From contig JADJLR010000004.1 in NCBI GenBank assembly GCA_016710015.1, positions 248,001-312,000 on the forward strand: a stretch of 64,000 nt of DNA, read 5' to 3'. The notes beneath the pieces are model-generated. The model was not told the origin of the DNA, made no database searches, and worked only from the letters and a program-made list of their open reading frames with translations. Shown in pieces: positions 1 to 9,390 of this stretch. The position numbers and the translations under genes were made by a program. This DNA is from Flavobacteriales bacterium (lineage in GTDB: Bacteria > Bacteroidota > Bacteroidia > Flavobacteriales_F > PHOS-HE28). Position 1 is the stretch's first letter; each line of letters begins with the position of its first letter.

Positions 1-2
1 TT

Positions 3-296
3 TCGGGTCACCTGGGTTTCAGGCCATCCCCCCCCGGACTTGGCCAGGACCGCTTCGACCTGCGCGAGGGAGAGTTCGTTCGTGGTGCCGCACCACATGG
101 ACATACCCTTGGACCGGTATTGAGCCAGCACCTTGCCGCGTTGTTGCCGATCGAGTTCGCATCGCTTCCCGGCCCACTGATCCCGACCGCGCAACGCCGC
201 GAACTCTTGGATCACCTCCTGCTCTATTTCCGCATGCATGTGGAAGGTCTTGGTGAGCTTCGTTCACCCGCCGTATTGCAGCAGGTGCTGGGCTGA
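3..296 (+). CDS. recO: DNA repair protein RecO, C-terminal part (5' end outside window)
   Basis: An open frame enters from the left edge and stops at TGA 294-296. The 97 visible residues contain FDLREGEFVRG, then a region rich in Leu and Pro, then RRELLDHLLLYFRMHVEGLGELRSP cut short here to its key parts LLDHLLLYFRMH and GLGELRS, followed by VLQQVLG at the end. A YF.xHxxGxGELRS pattern at the extreme C-terminus is typical of Bacteroidota RecO, which loads RecA during RecF-pathway recombination. The N-terminal OB fold lies outside the window. The next gene starts 28 nt downstream on the same strand. The call rests on a remembered family pattern from a partial sequence. Confidence 0.75.
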   Translation, partial: SGHLGFRPSPPGLGQDRFDLREGEFVRGAAPHGHTLGPVLSQHLAALLPIEFASLPGPLIPTAQRRELLDHLLLYFRMHVEGLGELRSPAVLQQVLG

Positions 297-324
297 AGGC
301 TCCTACCTTGCGGCCCATTCGCAC

Positions 325-2484
325 ATGGTCAAGACCACCACCCTTTCGACCTTGATGGTCTTGCTTTCCGCAAGCTGTCAGAACGCCACCGAACCAATGA
401 ACGTGAACGAAGCGACACCGCCGAAAGCGGTGAAGAGATCATTCCCGATGACCACCCACGGGCACACTCGTGACGATGAATACCATTGGATGCGGTTGAG
501 CGAAGATCAGCGCAACGCAGCAGAGCCCGATGACCATACACGCGAAGTGGTCGCCCATCTGGAAGCCGAGAACACCTATTGCGATGCCGTGTTGACCCCG
601 GTGAAGCAGTTGCGCGAAGTGCTCTACACCGAATTGAAGGCCCGCATCAAGGAGACGGACATGAGTGTGCCGTATCGCGAGAACGGCTATTGGTACCACG
701 CCCGTTTCGTGGAGGGGAAGGAATACGCGGTACACGTGCGGCGCAAGGATGTGGAAGCCACGCCGGAAGAGGATTTCCTTGATGAGAATGCCATGGCGGA
801 AGGGAGCGCTTACTACGACCTCGGCGACTTCGAGATCAGTCCGGGCAATGGCTTGGTGTGCTACAGCGAGGACAAGGTGGGGCGCCGCCAATACGATCTG
901 CGCTTCAAGGACCTCGCCACCGGAAAGGACCTTCCGGACGTGATCACCAACACAGGCGGAGGTTGTGCCTGGGCTGATGACAAGACGGTATTCTATCCGC
1001 GCATGGATGAGACGTTGAGGAGCTATCGGATCTATCGGCACGAACTCGGCACCGACCCCGACAACGATGTGGTCGTGTACGAAGAGACGGACCCCGGCTT
1101 CAGTTGCGATGTCTTTCGGAGCCGTAGTGATGCCTTTATCATGATCACAACGGAAAGCTCCACCAGCAGTGAACACCTGACCTTACCCGTGGGTGATCCC
1201 AAGGGGCGGTTCAAGGTCTTCCTTCCGCGTGAGGAGGACCACGAGTACTCGGCGATGCACGTTCCTGGCAAATGGTACATCGTTACCAATTGGAAGGCAC
1301 TCAACTTCCGCTTGATGGAATGTGCGGAGGAAGACACCAACAACAAACGCAAATGGAAAGAGGTGTTGGCACATCGTGCGGATGTCTTCTTGGAGGATGT
1401 GGACACGTTCAAGGATCACTTGGTCTTTTCTGAACGTCGCGAAGGACTCACCCACTTGGTGGTGCGCCGGTTGAGCGATGGCCAAGAACACGAGATCGCT
1501 TTCAACGACCCAGCGTACGTGGGCTACAGTGGAACGAATCCCGAATGGGACACGGACAAGTTGCGGTACGGCTACACCTCACTCACCACCCCCATTAGTG
1601 TTTTCGAGCATGACTTGAACGAGCGGACGGACCTGTTGCTGAAACAGCAGGAAGTGGTGGGCGACTTCACTACGAAGAACTACCGAAGTGAGCGGATCTG
1701 GATCCCCGCACGCGATGGCGTGAGTGTTCCGGTCTCCATCGTGTACCACAAGGATACCCGGTTGGATGGCACGGCACCGTTGGTGCTATACGGCTACGGG
1801 AGCTATGGTATTTCCATGGAACCCGCCTTCAGCAGTTCGCGCCTTTCGTTGTTGGATCGTGGATTTCTCTTCGCGATCGCGCACATCCGTGGGGGCGAGG
1901 AGTTGGGCCGGGAGTGGTACGAGACCGGGAAGATGGAAGACAAGATGAACACCTTCAACGACTTCATCGATTGTGCAGAAGGGGTAGTGCGGCTGAAGTA
2001 TGCGGACCCCAAGCGCCTCTTCGCATGGGGGGGCAGCGCCGGAGGCCTGCTCATGGGGGCTGTGGTGAACATGCGTCCCGAACTCTGGAATGGGATCATC
2101 GCGGAAGTGCCTTTCGTGGATGTGGTCACCACCATGTTGGACGAGAGCATTCCGCTTACCACCGGCGAATTCGAGGAATGGGGTGACCCGAAGGAGAAGG
2201 AAGCCTTCGAGCGCATGCTGAGCTATTCGCCTTACGACAATGTGAAGGATCAAGCGTATCCTGCCATGCTCGTTGGCTCGGGCTTCCACGACAGCCAAGT
2301 GCAGTATTGGGAGCCTGCGAAATGGGTACAGCGACTACGCGAGCATCAACAAGGTGATGCACCGATCCTGTTGCACGTGAACATGGAGGCCGGACATGGG
2401 GGTGCGTCCGGACGCTTCAGTATGCTCAGGGATGTGGCACGCAATTACGCCTTCTTGCTGTGGCGTGCCGGGTTGGTGAAGTGA
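325..2484 (+). CDS. ptrB: Oligopeptidase B (S9A prolyl oligopeptidase family), predicted lipoprotein
   Basis: This 719-residue protein is a serine peptidase that cuts short peptides after Arg or Lys. The N-terminal beta-propeller (about residues 45-440) is followed by an alpha/beta hydrolase domain with the nucleophile in GGSAGG (Ser571), Asp656 in GFHDSQV and His691 in GHGG. The spacing Ser-Asp-His matches E. coli PtrB (532/617/652) with a constant offset of 39. The start at ATG 325 is chosen because it gives a short hydrophobic leader ending in LSASC, a lipobox-like cleavage site, so the enzyme is probably exported and lipid-anchored; the upstream in-frame extension would overlap recO. It converges with the next gene, leaving only 4 nt between stops, and no terminator is visible. 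Confidence 0.93.
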   Translation: MVKTTTLSTLMVLLSASCQNATEPMNVNEATPPKAVKRSFPMTTHGHTRDDEYHWMRLSEDQRNAAEPDDHTREVVAHLEAENTYCDAVLTPVKQLREVLYTELKARIKETDMSVPYRENGYWYHARFVEGKEYAVHVRRKDVEATPEEDFLDENAMAEGSAYYDLGDFEISPGNGLVCYSEDKVGRRQYDLRFKDLATGKDLPDVITNTGGGCAWADDKTVFYPRMDETLRSYRIYRHELGTDPDNDVVVYEETDPGFSCDVFRSRSDAFIMITTESSTSSEHLTLPVGDPKGRFKVFLPREEDHEYSAMHVPGKWYIVTNWKALNFRLMECAEEDTNNKRKWKEVLAHRADVFLEDVDTFKDHLVFSERREGLTHLVVRRLSDGQEHEIAFNDPAYVGYSGTNPEWDTDKLRYGYTSLTTPISVFEHDLNERTDLLLKQQEVVGDFTTKNYRSERIWIPARDGVSVPVSIVYHKDTRLDGTAPLVLYGYGSYGISMEPAFSSSRLSLLDRGFLFAIAHIRGGEELGREWYETGKMEDKMNTFNDFIDCAEGVVRLKYADPKRLFAWGGSAGGLLMGAVVNMRPELWNGIIAEVPFVDVVTTMLDESIPLTTGEFEEWGDPKEKEAFERMLSYSPYDNVKDQAYPAMLVGSGFHDSQVQYWEPAKWVQRLREHQQGDAPILLHVNMEAGHGGASGRFSMLRDVARNYAFLLWRAGLVK

Positions 2485-2488
2485 CTGA

Positions 2489-2740
2489 TCAGCTCGCGAG
2501 GCTTTCCACGTGGACGATCTCTTCAGGTGGCATGTCCAAGACATTCACCGGAACGTGCGGCTCCAACTGCAGGCGCTCATAGTCGCGCACACTGGCGAAG
2601 AAAAGGTGCTTGTCCGAAGCATCGTTCGGGATGTTGGTGCCGGTCTCCACCTCCCAGATCACACCGAACACCTCCTTGCCGTTGCGCAACTTGAACCGAC
2701 AATGTTTGTGGGCGAATGGGCGGATGTTCGAGAGGTCCAT
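2489..2740 (-). CDS. Small conserved-looking hypothetical protein
   Basis: A protein of about 83 residues with no recognised domain. The start at ATG 2740 begins MDLSNIRPFAHKHCRFKL; an upstream ATG at 2770 would add ten residues. The middle (CRFKLRNGKEVFGVIWEVE) looks like a small beta-strand unit, and the acidic C-terminus contains VNVLDMPPEEIVHVE. It lies downstream of the DUF4837 gene on the same strand after a gap of about 130 nt and may be the last gene of the envelope cluster. I do not assign a function. Confidence 0.55.
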   Translation of the reverse strand: MDLSNIRPFAHKHCRFKLRNGKEVFGVIWEVETGTNIPNDASDKHLFFASVRDYERLQLEPHVPVNVLDMPPEEIVHVESLAS

Positions 2741-2868
2741 GGCAAGGCGGATCGACGGATGGATCGTCATTCCTACAACCGCAAATTAGTGGACGAAAGC
2801 CTTGGATGTATCGGTAAAATATCAACAACCCTCGACGATCTGTTGAGAAGGTGCCGTACTTCCAAAGG

Positions 2869-3897
2869 CTATCCCTTGGTGTTCAGTGGAATGCACTTCG
2901 GTCCGAATCGGGTGGAACGGAGCACCGCTTCAAGTTCCCGCATGTACTCCCGTTTGTTGAATTGCGGGGCGTACACGAACCCCTCCACCGTGATGGTGCG
3001 TACCTGCGGTTCACAAACGGTGGTGATGCTCACGAACGGGCCACCCATTTTGGCACCTTCCATACCGTACAAGCCGCGCATGACATAAGCGTATTGGCCA
3101 TCCAGCTCTGTTGCGGCTCCCTTCGGCATGAGGTCCAAGCGCTCGAATCGCCGCTGCACATTCATGTAACTGCCGGGTGCAGGGCCTTCCACATGCGCTT
3201 TGGTCACACGGTCTCGCTGGTCCACCAAAGCGCGAACGTGGAAAATGGTGTCGCTTTGATAGCGTTGGTGGTGGATCAGGATCCCTTCGATCACATTGTG
3301 CTCCAGACCAGAGCCAGAAACCATGCGGTCGCGTTGTAGCCAAGTGAATGCGCTATCCTGTTCCACGATGCGATAGCCCGCCGGGATATCCATGACGATA
3401 TCGTGTACACGCTCCACGGCAGCCACCAGTTCCGGATCCCGCGTTCGAGCAAGAAGCTGCCTAATACGGGCCGATTGATGCGCTTCGAACCGCTGTACCG
3501 CCGCATCCGCTTCATTGGCGAATGCGCGCTCCCATGCCGCACCATCGTTTCCTGTGACCTGCAACACGAGCTGGCCCTTGGCGAAAAGGTCGGGTCGGAA
3601 TCCTGTGGATCCTGGGTCCGAAGGGCCGATGGATGCGAGCAGGATGGTGTGGTGGGTGCGAAGCAACGACCCCAGATCCTTGGTGCCACATTGGACCACC
3701 TTGAAGCGTGGTTCGCGTTGCGGAAGCGTGGCGATGGGTTGTTCCAAAATGGAGCGCACCAACGCCCCGGGGCTGCTTTCCCAATATCCTTTGTCCATCA
3801 CCACCAGCACTTCTCCTTGTGCACCGGAGGCGAGTGGAAGTCGCTTCTCTTGCTGCCCGCAGGAAACGAGGATCAGCGCAAGGATCAGCACACGCAT
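2869..3897 (-). CDS. DUF4837 family lipoprotein
   Basis: A 342-residue predicted lipoprotein: the leader MRVLILALILVSCGQQ ends in a lipobox with Cys13. The body fits the Bacteroidota DUF4837 family (GEVLVVMDKGYWES near the start of the mature protein; GPFVSITTVCEP and FVYAPQFNKREYMRELE near the end). The family has no established function. The start lies only 4 nt after the stop of the lytic transglycosylase gene, so the two are probably co-transcribed, which points to a role in the envelope. Confidence 0.8.
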   Translation of the reverse strand: MRVLILALILVSCGQQEKRLPLASGAQGEVLVVMDKGYWESSPGALVRSILEQPIATLPQREPRFKVVQCGTKDLGSLLRTHHTILLASIGPSDPGSTGFRPDLFAKGQLVLQVTGNDGAAWERAFANEADAAVQRFEAHQSARIRQLLARTRDPELVAAVERVHDIVMDIPAGYRIVEQDSAFTWLQRDRMVSGSGLEHNVIEGILIHHQRYQSDTIFHVRALVDQRDRVTKAHVEGPAPGSYMNVQRRFERLDLMPKGAATELDGQYAYVMRGLYGMEGAKMGGPFVSITTVCEPQVRTITVEGFVYAPQFNKREYMRELEAVLRSTRFGPKCIPLNTKG

Positions 3898-3901
3898 GGC
3901 A

Positions 3902-5365
3902 TCACCCTTCTTGCGTACCCACTTTGATCTTACGGCCCGGTGTGAGTGCCTCCTTGTCCAAGTCGTTGTTCAAACGTTGCAGGTCCTCTACCGTAGTGCC
4001 TGGGTACCGCTCCGCGATCGTGATCAGGGTATCACCGGGCTGCACTTCGTAGTAGATGAATTCCACTGAAGGCTTCTCGGTCTTCGCTTGGGCTGTAACG
4101 GGTCTATTCACGTGACCGACCTTCAGGCGTTGTCCGGTTTGGATCAGTGTGCCGTGAAGACCATTGAGTCGCTTGAGTTCGGTAACGGACAGTCGGTACT
4201 TCTGTGCGATGACACCCAGCGATTCGCCCCGACGCACAGTGTGGTAACGGGGAACGGAGGTGGTCATTTCAGCGGCCGCGACAGTGGCTTCTTCCTCACG
4301 CAATGGTGCGGTCTCCTTAGCATAGGCATAGCGCAAGCTGTCCTCGTTGTTCACGAAGATGCCGGCCGCCTTTTTGGGCAGGTAAATGGTCACGGGTTGA
4401 TCCACATCGGGTACCACGCCGAGTTTGAAGGTGGGGTTCAGGTCCAAGAGCTCCTGTGCCGCCGCACCCGTGAGTCCGGCCACTTGCGCCAGATCCAGCG
4501 GGTAGCACACTTGCACGGTGTCCACTTGATGCGCGCAATACAAGGGAACAACAGGGTAGAGGTTATGGTCCGCAGCATGGGCGAATACATAATTCACGGC
4601 GATGAAAGCCGGCACGTACCCGCGCGTTTCACGGGGAAGGTGATCATAGATCTTCCAGTAGTCCTTCACCCCACCACTGCGCCGAATGGCCTTGTTCACA
4701 TTCCCCGGTCCGCAGTTGTACGCCGCAAGTGCAAGTTCCCAATTGTCGTACATCTTGAACAGGTACGCCAGATAGTCGCAGGCGGCTTCTGTGCTCTTGT
4801 GCAAGTCGTGGCGTTCGTCCACGTAGCTCGAGGCCTTCAGGCCGAACATCTTTCCGGTGGGGAGCATGAACTGCCACAGACCGACGGCTCCGGCGCGTGA
4901 CCGTGCGGCCGGGTTGAGTGCGCTTTCCACAACGGCCAGGTACTTCAACTCCAAGGGCAGGTGGTGCCGGTCCAAGTATTCCTCGAACACCGGAAAGTAC
5001 AGATCCGCGAGGCCCAACATGCGCGAGGTCATTTCACGTTTGCGCACGGCGTAGAGGTCGATGAAGGACTGGACCACGGGGTTGTACGTCAATTGGAAAG
5101 GAGTGTGGCCATCGAGGAACTGCAACCGGCTGGCGTATGTGGTTTCGGGCCAAGCGGGGATGTATGTGGCCGGAAAGCCGTGGATATTGAGCTTGGCCGT
5201 ATCGGCGTATAAGGGCGAATTCTGCACCCAGGGCAATGCAGCAAGGTCGTCCAACCGGGCTGCCACGGGGTCATCCACCATCAACGGAAGCGGGGTTCCG
5301 GGTTGGGCACTGGCGACCAAGGGCAGCAGTGCGACGAAGGCGAGATTCCGGAGGATGAACGACAT
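3902..5365 (-). CDS. mltD: LysM-containing membrane-bound lytic murein transglycosylase (MltD-like)
   Basis: A secreted peptidoglycan lytic transglycosylase of about 487 residues. A signal peptide (residues about 1-20, ending ASA) precedes a domain with the SLT signature VVESALNPAARSRAGAVGLW; the first Glu (E147 from this start, E150 from an alternative start at 5374) is the expected catalytic acid. AAYNCGPGNVNKAI is the usual SLT tail motif. Two LysM peptidoglycan-binding modules follow, starting at YHTVRRGESL and YYEVQPGDTL. Domain order matches MltD. The DUF4837 lipoprotein gene follows after 4 nt. The gene belongs to the conserved envelope cluster that includes the EnvC-like protein. Confidence 0.9.
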   Translation of the reverse strand: MSFILRNLAFVALLPLVASAQPGTPLPLMVDDPVAARLDDLAALPWVQNSPLYADTAKLNIHGFPATYIPAWPETTYASRLQFLDGHTPFQLTYNPVVQSFIDLYAVRKREMTSRMLGLADLYFPVFEEYLDRHHLPLELKYLAVVESALNPAARSRAGAVGLWQFMLPTGKMFGLKASSYVDERHDLHKSTEAACDYLAYLFKMYDNWELALAAYNCGPGNVNKAIRRSGGVKDYWKIYDHLPRETRGYVPAFIAVNYVFAHAADHNLYPVVPLYCAHQVDTVQVCYPLDLAQVAGLTGAAAQELLDLNPTFKLGVVPDVDQPVTIYLPKKAAGIFVNNEDSLRYAYAKETAPLREEEATVAAAEMTTSVPRYHTVRRGESLGVIAQKYRLSVTELKRLNGLHGTLIQTGQRLKVGHVNRPVTAQAKTEKPSVEFIYYEVQPGDTLITIAERYPGTTVEDLQRLNNDLDKEALTPGRKIKVGTQEG

Positions 5366-5472
5366 GGGTTCCAAAGCTATCTGTAATACGCTGAACCAAC
5401 GGCTTTGTTATGTCCACAGCATGGTGTGGGTATGATCCGCCTTCAGTTCAGCGGAACAAACTCCATACCGAC

Positions 5473-6882
5473 CTAGAGGCCGAAAAGGGACTTCGATGCC
5501 GCCAACAACTTCGCTTCCGCGAATGGCGCGCCGGTCAGCTGGATGCCAAAAGGCAGGCCGTTGCTGTGCGTGCCGGTTGGTAGGCTGATGGCCGGAACTC
5601 CGGCGAGGTTGGCCTGTACGGTGAAGATGTCTTGCAAGTACATGGCGACCGGATCGGTGATCACCCCAAGTCCGAATGCCGTGGTAGGGCAAGTCGGACT
5701 CAGGATCAGGTCGAATCGCTCGAAGGCCGCCAACGTATGGTCGCGGATGATCCGGCGCACCCGTTGGGCTTGGGCGTAGTATGCGTCGTAGTACCCCGCG
5801 CTGAGCACGAAAGTGCCGAGGAGGACGCGACGCTTCACCTCGGGTCCGAAGCCTTCGGTACGGCTGAGTCGATAGGTTTCATCCACGCCTTGCGCCACTT
5901 TGCTACGGTGCCCGAAACGGATGCCATCGAAGCGGGCAAGGTTGCTACTGGCCTCTGCCGTGGCTAGAATGTAGTACGTGGGGACTTGGTGGTCCAACAA
6001 CGGCACATCGAGGGGTTCCACCACGTGGCCATCTGCCTTGAGGCGATCGATCTGGCCCTGTAGGTGCGTGACCACTTCGGGATCCATGCCGGGGCGCTCC
6101 AGTCCTTCGCGGTAATAGCCGATGTGGAGTTTGCCAGGATCGGTGAGGGTAACGGGCTCCACCGGCTTTTGGCTGGTGGTGCTGTCGTTGGGGTCCTGGC
6201 CTGCCATAGCGGTATAGACCGCAGCAGTATCCTCGATGCTGTGTGCGAAAGGCCCGATCTGGTCGAAGCTGCTCGCGAATGCGATGAGTCCATACCGACT
6301 CACGCGCCCGTACGTTGGCTTGAAGCCGACGGTGCCCGTGAATGAGGCAGGCTGGCGGATGGAACCGCCGGTATCGCTCCCAAGGGCCACGTGTACAACG
6401 CCTGCAGCGACGCTTGCTGCAGCACCGCCACTGGACCCACCCGGCACCATCGCGTGGTCGATCGGATTCTTCACAGGACCGAAGGCGCTGTTCTCGTTGC
6501 TGCTACCCATGGCGAACTCGTCGCAATTGGTGCGGCCCAGGATCACGGCATCGGCGGCGAGTAAACGCTCTACCACCGTGGCGCTGTAAAGCGAAGTGAA
6601 GCCTTCCAAAATGCGCGAACCGGCACTTACCCGATGGCCTTTGTAGCAGATGTTGTCCTTGATGCTGATCACAAGGCCCGCCAGCGGTCCGGCATCACCG
6701 GCCTTCAGCTTGGCATCCACCCGGGCGGCCTGCTCCAAAGCGGTCTCTTGGAAAAGTTCCAAGAATGCATTGAGGTCTTTTTGGTCATTCGCTGCGGAAA
6801 GCGCTTGCTCGGTCGCAGTCACGACACTACCGCCTTTGGTAAGCAGTGCGCGGGCCTCGGTCAAGGTCTTGGTGGTGCTCAC
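5473..6882 (-). CDS. gatA: Asp-tRNA(Asn)/Glu-tRNA(Gln) amidotransferase subunit A
   Basis: A 469-residue amidase-signature enzyme that releases ammonia from glutamine for transamidation of mischarged tRNA in the GatCAB complex. The Ser-cisSer-Lys triad is visible: Lys75 in SIKDNICY, Ser150 in GGSSGG, and Ser174 in GSDTGGSIRQPAS. The spacings of 75 and 24 residues are the same as in Staphylococcus GatA. Length and the NCDEFAMGSSNE motif are typical. gatB and gatC are not in the window. It starts 15 nt after the tatA stop on the same strand. Confidence 0.95.
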   Translation of the reverse strand: MSTTKTLTEARALLTKGGSVVTATEQALSAANDQKDLNAFLELFQETALEQAARVDAKLKAGDAGPLAGLVISIKDNICYKGHRVSAGSRILEGFTSLYSATVVERLLAADAVILGRTNCDEFAMGSSNENSAFGPVKNPIDHAMVPGGSSGGAAASVAAGVVHVALGSDTGGSIRQPASFTGTVGFKPTYGRVSRYGLIAFASSFDQIGPFAHSIEDTAAVYTAMAGQDPNDSTTSQKPVEPVTLTDPGKLHIGYYREGLERPGMDPEVVTHLQGQIDRLKADGHVVEPLDVPLLDHQVPTYYILATAEASSNLARFDGIRFGHRSKVAQGVDETYRLSRTEGFGPEVKRRVLLGTFVLSAGYYDAYYAQAQRVRRIIRDHTLAAFERFDLILSPTCPTTAFGLGVITDPVAMYLQDIFTVQANLAGVPAISLPTGTHSNGLPFGIQLTGAPFAEAKLLAASKSLFGL

Positions 6883-6897
6883 GATAATTGGGGCAGC

Positions 6898-7086
6898 CTA
6901 CTTCCCGGGCTCGTTCTTGTCGTCGCCTTTCGTGGCGTCCTTGAATTCCTTCATGCCCTGTCCGAGACCGCGCATGAGTTCGGGGATCTTCTTACCGCCG
7001 AACAGTAAAAGAAGCACCACAACGACCAGCACGATCTGCCAGGGTCCGATGACGCCGAGGAGGATGGAAAGAGGGAGTGTGGACAT
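6898..7086 (-). CDS. tatA: Sec-independent protein translocase subunit TatA/E
   Basis: A 62-residue protein with one N-terminal membrane helix (about residues 7-27, IGPWQIVLVVVVLLLLFGG), the Phe-Gly hinge in LLFGGKKIPEL, then an amphipathic helix (MRGLGQGMKEFKDA) and a charged tail. This is the TatA/E architecture for export of folded proteins by the twin-arginine pathway. The ATG at 7086 places the hydrophobic segment at the usual position; longer in-frame starts add a non-membrane sequence with no support. It lies 190 nt downstream of the EnvC-like gene and just upstream of gatA. TatC is not in the window. Confidence 0.92.
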   Translation of the reverse strand: MSTLPLSILLGVIGPWQIVLVVVVLLLLFGGKKIPELMRGLGQGMKEFKDATKGDDKNEPGK

Positions 7087-7276
7087 GGTCCGTGCGGATT
7101 GGAGGGTAAAGGTAGGGGCTTCGTTGGCAGTTGGTGGATGTTCTGCGGGCATGCTGTCCCGACACTGTCTTCGGGTGGGAAGGCGAAACACCAAAACGCA
7201 CCTCGACCAACCACCAACAACACAGGCAGAAGTGAGACTGGCAAAAGGAAGAAAGGGAAAGACCGATCAGCCTCCT

Positions 7277-8503
7277 TTACCGGAACAACCAAGGCCCCGG
7301 ATCCACTTTCACCAATCCATCGGCCGTGATCTTCCACAATTCCACGTGGACCACGGACCCGTTGTCGCCGGCGAGCACGGTGCCCAAGCCTGCTTTGGTT
7401 TCCGCCTTCTGTCCTTTCTCCACGCTCACTTCGCGTAAGTTGCTGTACACGGTGCGGTAAACGCCGTGGCTCAGGATCACGGCTTTGCCTGCACCGGGGA
7501 TCACGATCACGCTGCTCACTTCGCCACGGAAAAGAGCCCGGACGGTCGCATTCTTTTCTGTGGTGATGTCGATGCCGTTGTTCTCGATCACGATGCCTGG
7601 TAGCACCGGGTGGGGTTGTTTGCCGAAGCGACTGGTGATCACTCCTTTCTCCACGGGCCAAGGCAGCTTGCCTTTGTTCTTTTCGAAATCGGCGTTCAGC
7701 TCCTTGGCCTCTGGGGTCAGCGTAAGGTCCAACTTGCCGGAGGCGCCGGGCTTATTACCAGCCGATGTCTTGGGCTTGAGTTCCGCTTCGATCGCTTTCC
7801 GAATGGCGGCATCCAGATCACGGCGCTGGTTCTCTTGTTTCTTCTGCGTTTCGCGCAGCCGCCCTTCCTCTTTCTTCAAACCACTAAGGGCGCTCTGCTG
7901 TCCATTCCGATCCTTGTTCAGCCGCTGCCGCTCGGCTTGCTGCTGGTTCACGAGTTGGCTCTTTTCCGTGCGTTGAGCTTGCAGGTCGGATAGGCGTTGA
8001 TCGATAGTAGCGCGTGTTTCAGAGATCAAAGCTGCTTGGCGCGTGCGCTGTTCGGCGATCTGGGCCAGGTACCTGGAGCGCTTGTAGGCTTGCTGAAAAC
8101 TGGTGGAAGCGAAGAGGTAGCTCATGCGGTCGTACGCACTTCGATTGCGGTAGGCGAAGAGCAGCATCCTCCCATACTCTTCCTTTAGTCGCACGAGGTC
8201 GTTTTCCAAAGAGGCCACCAGGTCCACATCCTCCGTGATCCGTTGTTCCACACGATGCAGTTCGCTGTTCATGGTGTGGATCAGTTGTTCACGCGCCTGG
8301 ATCTGGCTTTCGAGCAATTGCAATTGTTCTTGGGTGACGCGTTGTTCCTTCTTGGCCTGTTCGATCAAGGCAGTGGTGGTCTTGATCTGCTTGTCCAAGG
8401 AGGCGCGCTTCTTCTCCAGATCCTTGCGCCCCTGCGCCTGTAAAGGCAAGGTGATCAGCAGCAGGAGTAGGCCGACACAGGTTCGAACAAGGAGGGGCTT
8501 CAT
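7277..8503 (-). CDS. EnvC-like murein hydrolase activator (coiled coil + degenerate M23/LytM domain)
   Basis: A 408-residue exported protein: a signal peptide (about 1-24, ending LQAQ), a long coiled coil of roughly residues 25-255 rich in Glu, Gln, Lys and Arg, then a C-terminal LytM/M23 fold (GVITSRFGKQPHPVLPG onward). The metal-binding motifs are altered: the usual HxxxD reads NNGID and the final HxH reads HVELW. This resembles EnvC/NlpD-type activators that stimulate amidases rather than cut peptidoglycan themselves. Its ATG overlaps the stop of the DUF4292 gene by 4 nt, which suggests translational coupling. A role in daughter-cell separation or wall turnover is inferred from the family. 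Confidence 0.88.
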   Translation of the reverse strand: MKPLLVRTCVGLLLLLITLPLQAQGRKDLEKKRASLDKQIKTTTALIEQAKKEQRVTQEQLQLLESQIQAREQLIHTMNSELHRVEQRITEDVDLVASLENDLVRLKEEYGRMLLFAYRNRSAYDRMSYLFASTSFQQAYKRSRYLAQIAEQRTRQAALISETRATIDQRLSDLQAQRTEKSQLVNQQQAERQRLNKDRNGQQSALSGLKKEEGRLRETQKKQENQRRDLDAAIRKAIEAELKPKTSAGNKPGASGKLDLTLTPEAKELNADFEKNKGKLPWPVEKGVITSRFGKQPHPVLPGIVIENNGIDITTEKNATVRALFRGEVSSVIVIPGAGKAVILSHGVYRTVYSNLREVSVEKGQKAETKAGLGTVLAGDNGSVVHVELWKITADGLVKVDPGPWLFR

Positions 8504-9390
8504 GGTAGCGGTGTGAATTTATCCGGGATCCGGAAATTCATCTGCAACGGTCCTTCGCGTTGGATGCGCGAAAGGTCCAAGGTACCGGTAGCTTGTCCTT
8601 CAGGTCCGCTCAAGGTGATGCGGATCCGGGTGGGAAGGAAGTGTTGCTCGGCCCCGCCGCGTTCTTCATAACGCACTTCGGCGATCTGGTCGTGTACGAG
8701 ATCCACGATCTGCACGCGGCTGGTCGAAAAGTCATTCGGTTCGATCCAATAGCGCAATACGATGGCCTCCTTTTCCTCTGCCTTGCGCAAGGTGCGTTCG
8801 AGACGCTTGTCCTTCATGTCGCGGTCGTGTTCCAACGTATCACTGGGGCTGATGTCCTCAGCGGCGCGAACGAATTTGCGTCGCTCTTTGCTGGTGAGTA
8901 CGTAAAAGCCTTCTTCGCGATCGGAGCGGTACTTGATCTCGGGGTCCAGACCGATGGCCTTGCCCAAGAGCGCTTCTTGAAGCAGGAACAAGCTGGGCTG
9001 AAGGCCGAACTTCTGGGCCGCATCGGCGGTGTCACCCACGAAGAACCGATCGTTCAATCGGTCCATCAGTTTCAGACTATCCGGGGTGAGCAGTGCGCGG
9101 GCCGCTTCAATACCGAGCGCGGGGATCACACTGACCCACACCGCGCTATCGCGCACGGATCGGACCTGCGCTTTGAAACTCTTTTTGCCACTTGGAAGCT
9201 CCAGATCCACCACTGCTTTGGCCGAATAATAACGCAGTGTATCTGTTCCACGGGCGAGCAATCGATCCAGCAATTTCTCCGGGGAACGGGCCGGTAGATC
9301 GGGGTTCAGGATCACGATCGGTCGCTTGGACTTGCACGCGGCCGAGGTGAGGAGCGTGAGGAACATCAACGCTTTCAACCCCTCCTTCAT
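8500..9390 (-). CDS. DUF4292 family lipoprotein
   Basis: A 296-residue lipoprotein with leader MKEGLKALMFLTLLTSAACK (lipobox Cys19). The body (YYSAKAVVDLELPSGKKSFK..VRSVRDSAVWVSVIPALGIEA) matches the Bacteroidota DUF4292 family, which resembles LolA/LolB-type lipid-binding folds; the biochemical function is not established. ATG 9390 is chosen because it overlaps the stop of the upstream TPR gene by 4 nt and creates a proper lipoprotein leader. Its stop overlaps the EnvC-like start by 4 nt. The link to an envelope cluster is clear from neighbours. Confidence 0.85.
   Translation of the reverse strand: MKEGLKALMFLTLLTSAACKSKRPIVILNPDLPARSPEKLLDRLLARGTDTLRYYSAKAVVDLELPSGKKSFKAQVRSVRDSAVWVSVIPALGIEAARALLTPDSLKLMDRLNDRFFVGDTADAAQKFGLQPSLFLLQEALLGKAIGLDPEIKYRSDREEGFYVLTSKERRKFVRAAEDISPSDTLEHDRDMKDKRLERTLRKAEEKEAIVLRYWIEPNDFSTSRVQIVDLVHDQIAEVRYEERGGAEQHFLPTRIRITLSGPEGQATGTLDLSRIQREGPLQMNFRIPDKFTPLP

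Noticed and set aside
238..324. Longer start for oligopeptidase B
   Set aside because: It would overlap recO and bury the lipoprotein leader; ATG 325 gives the leader at the N-terminus.
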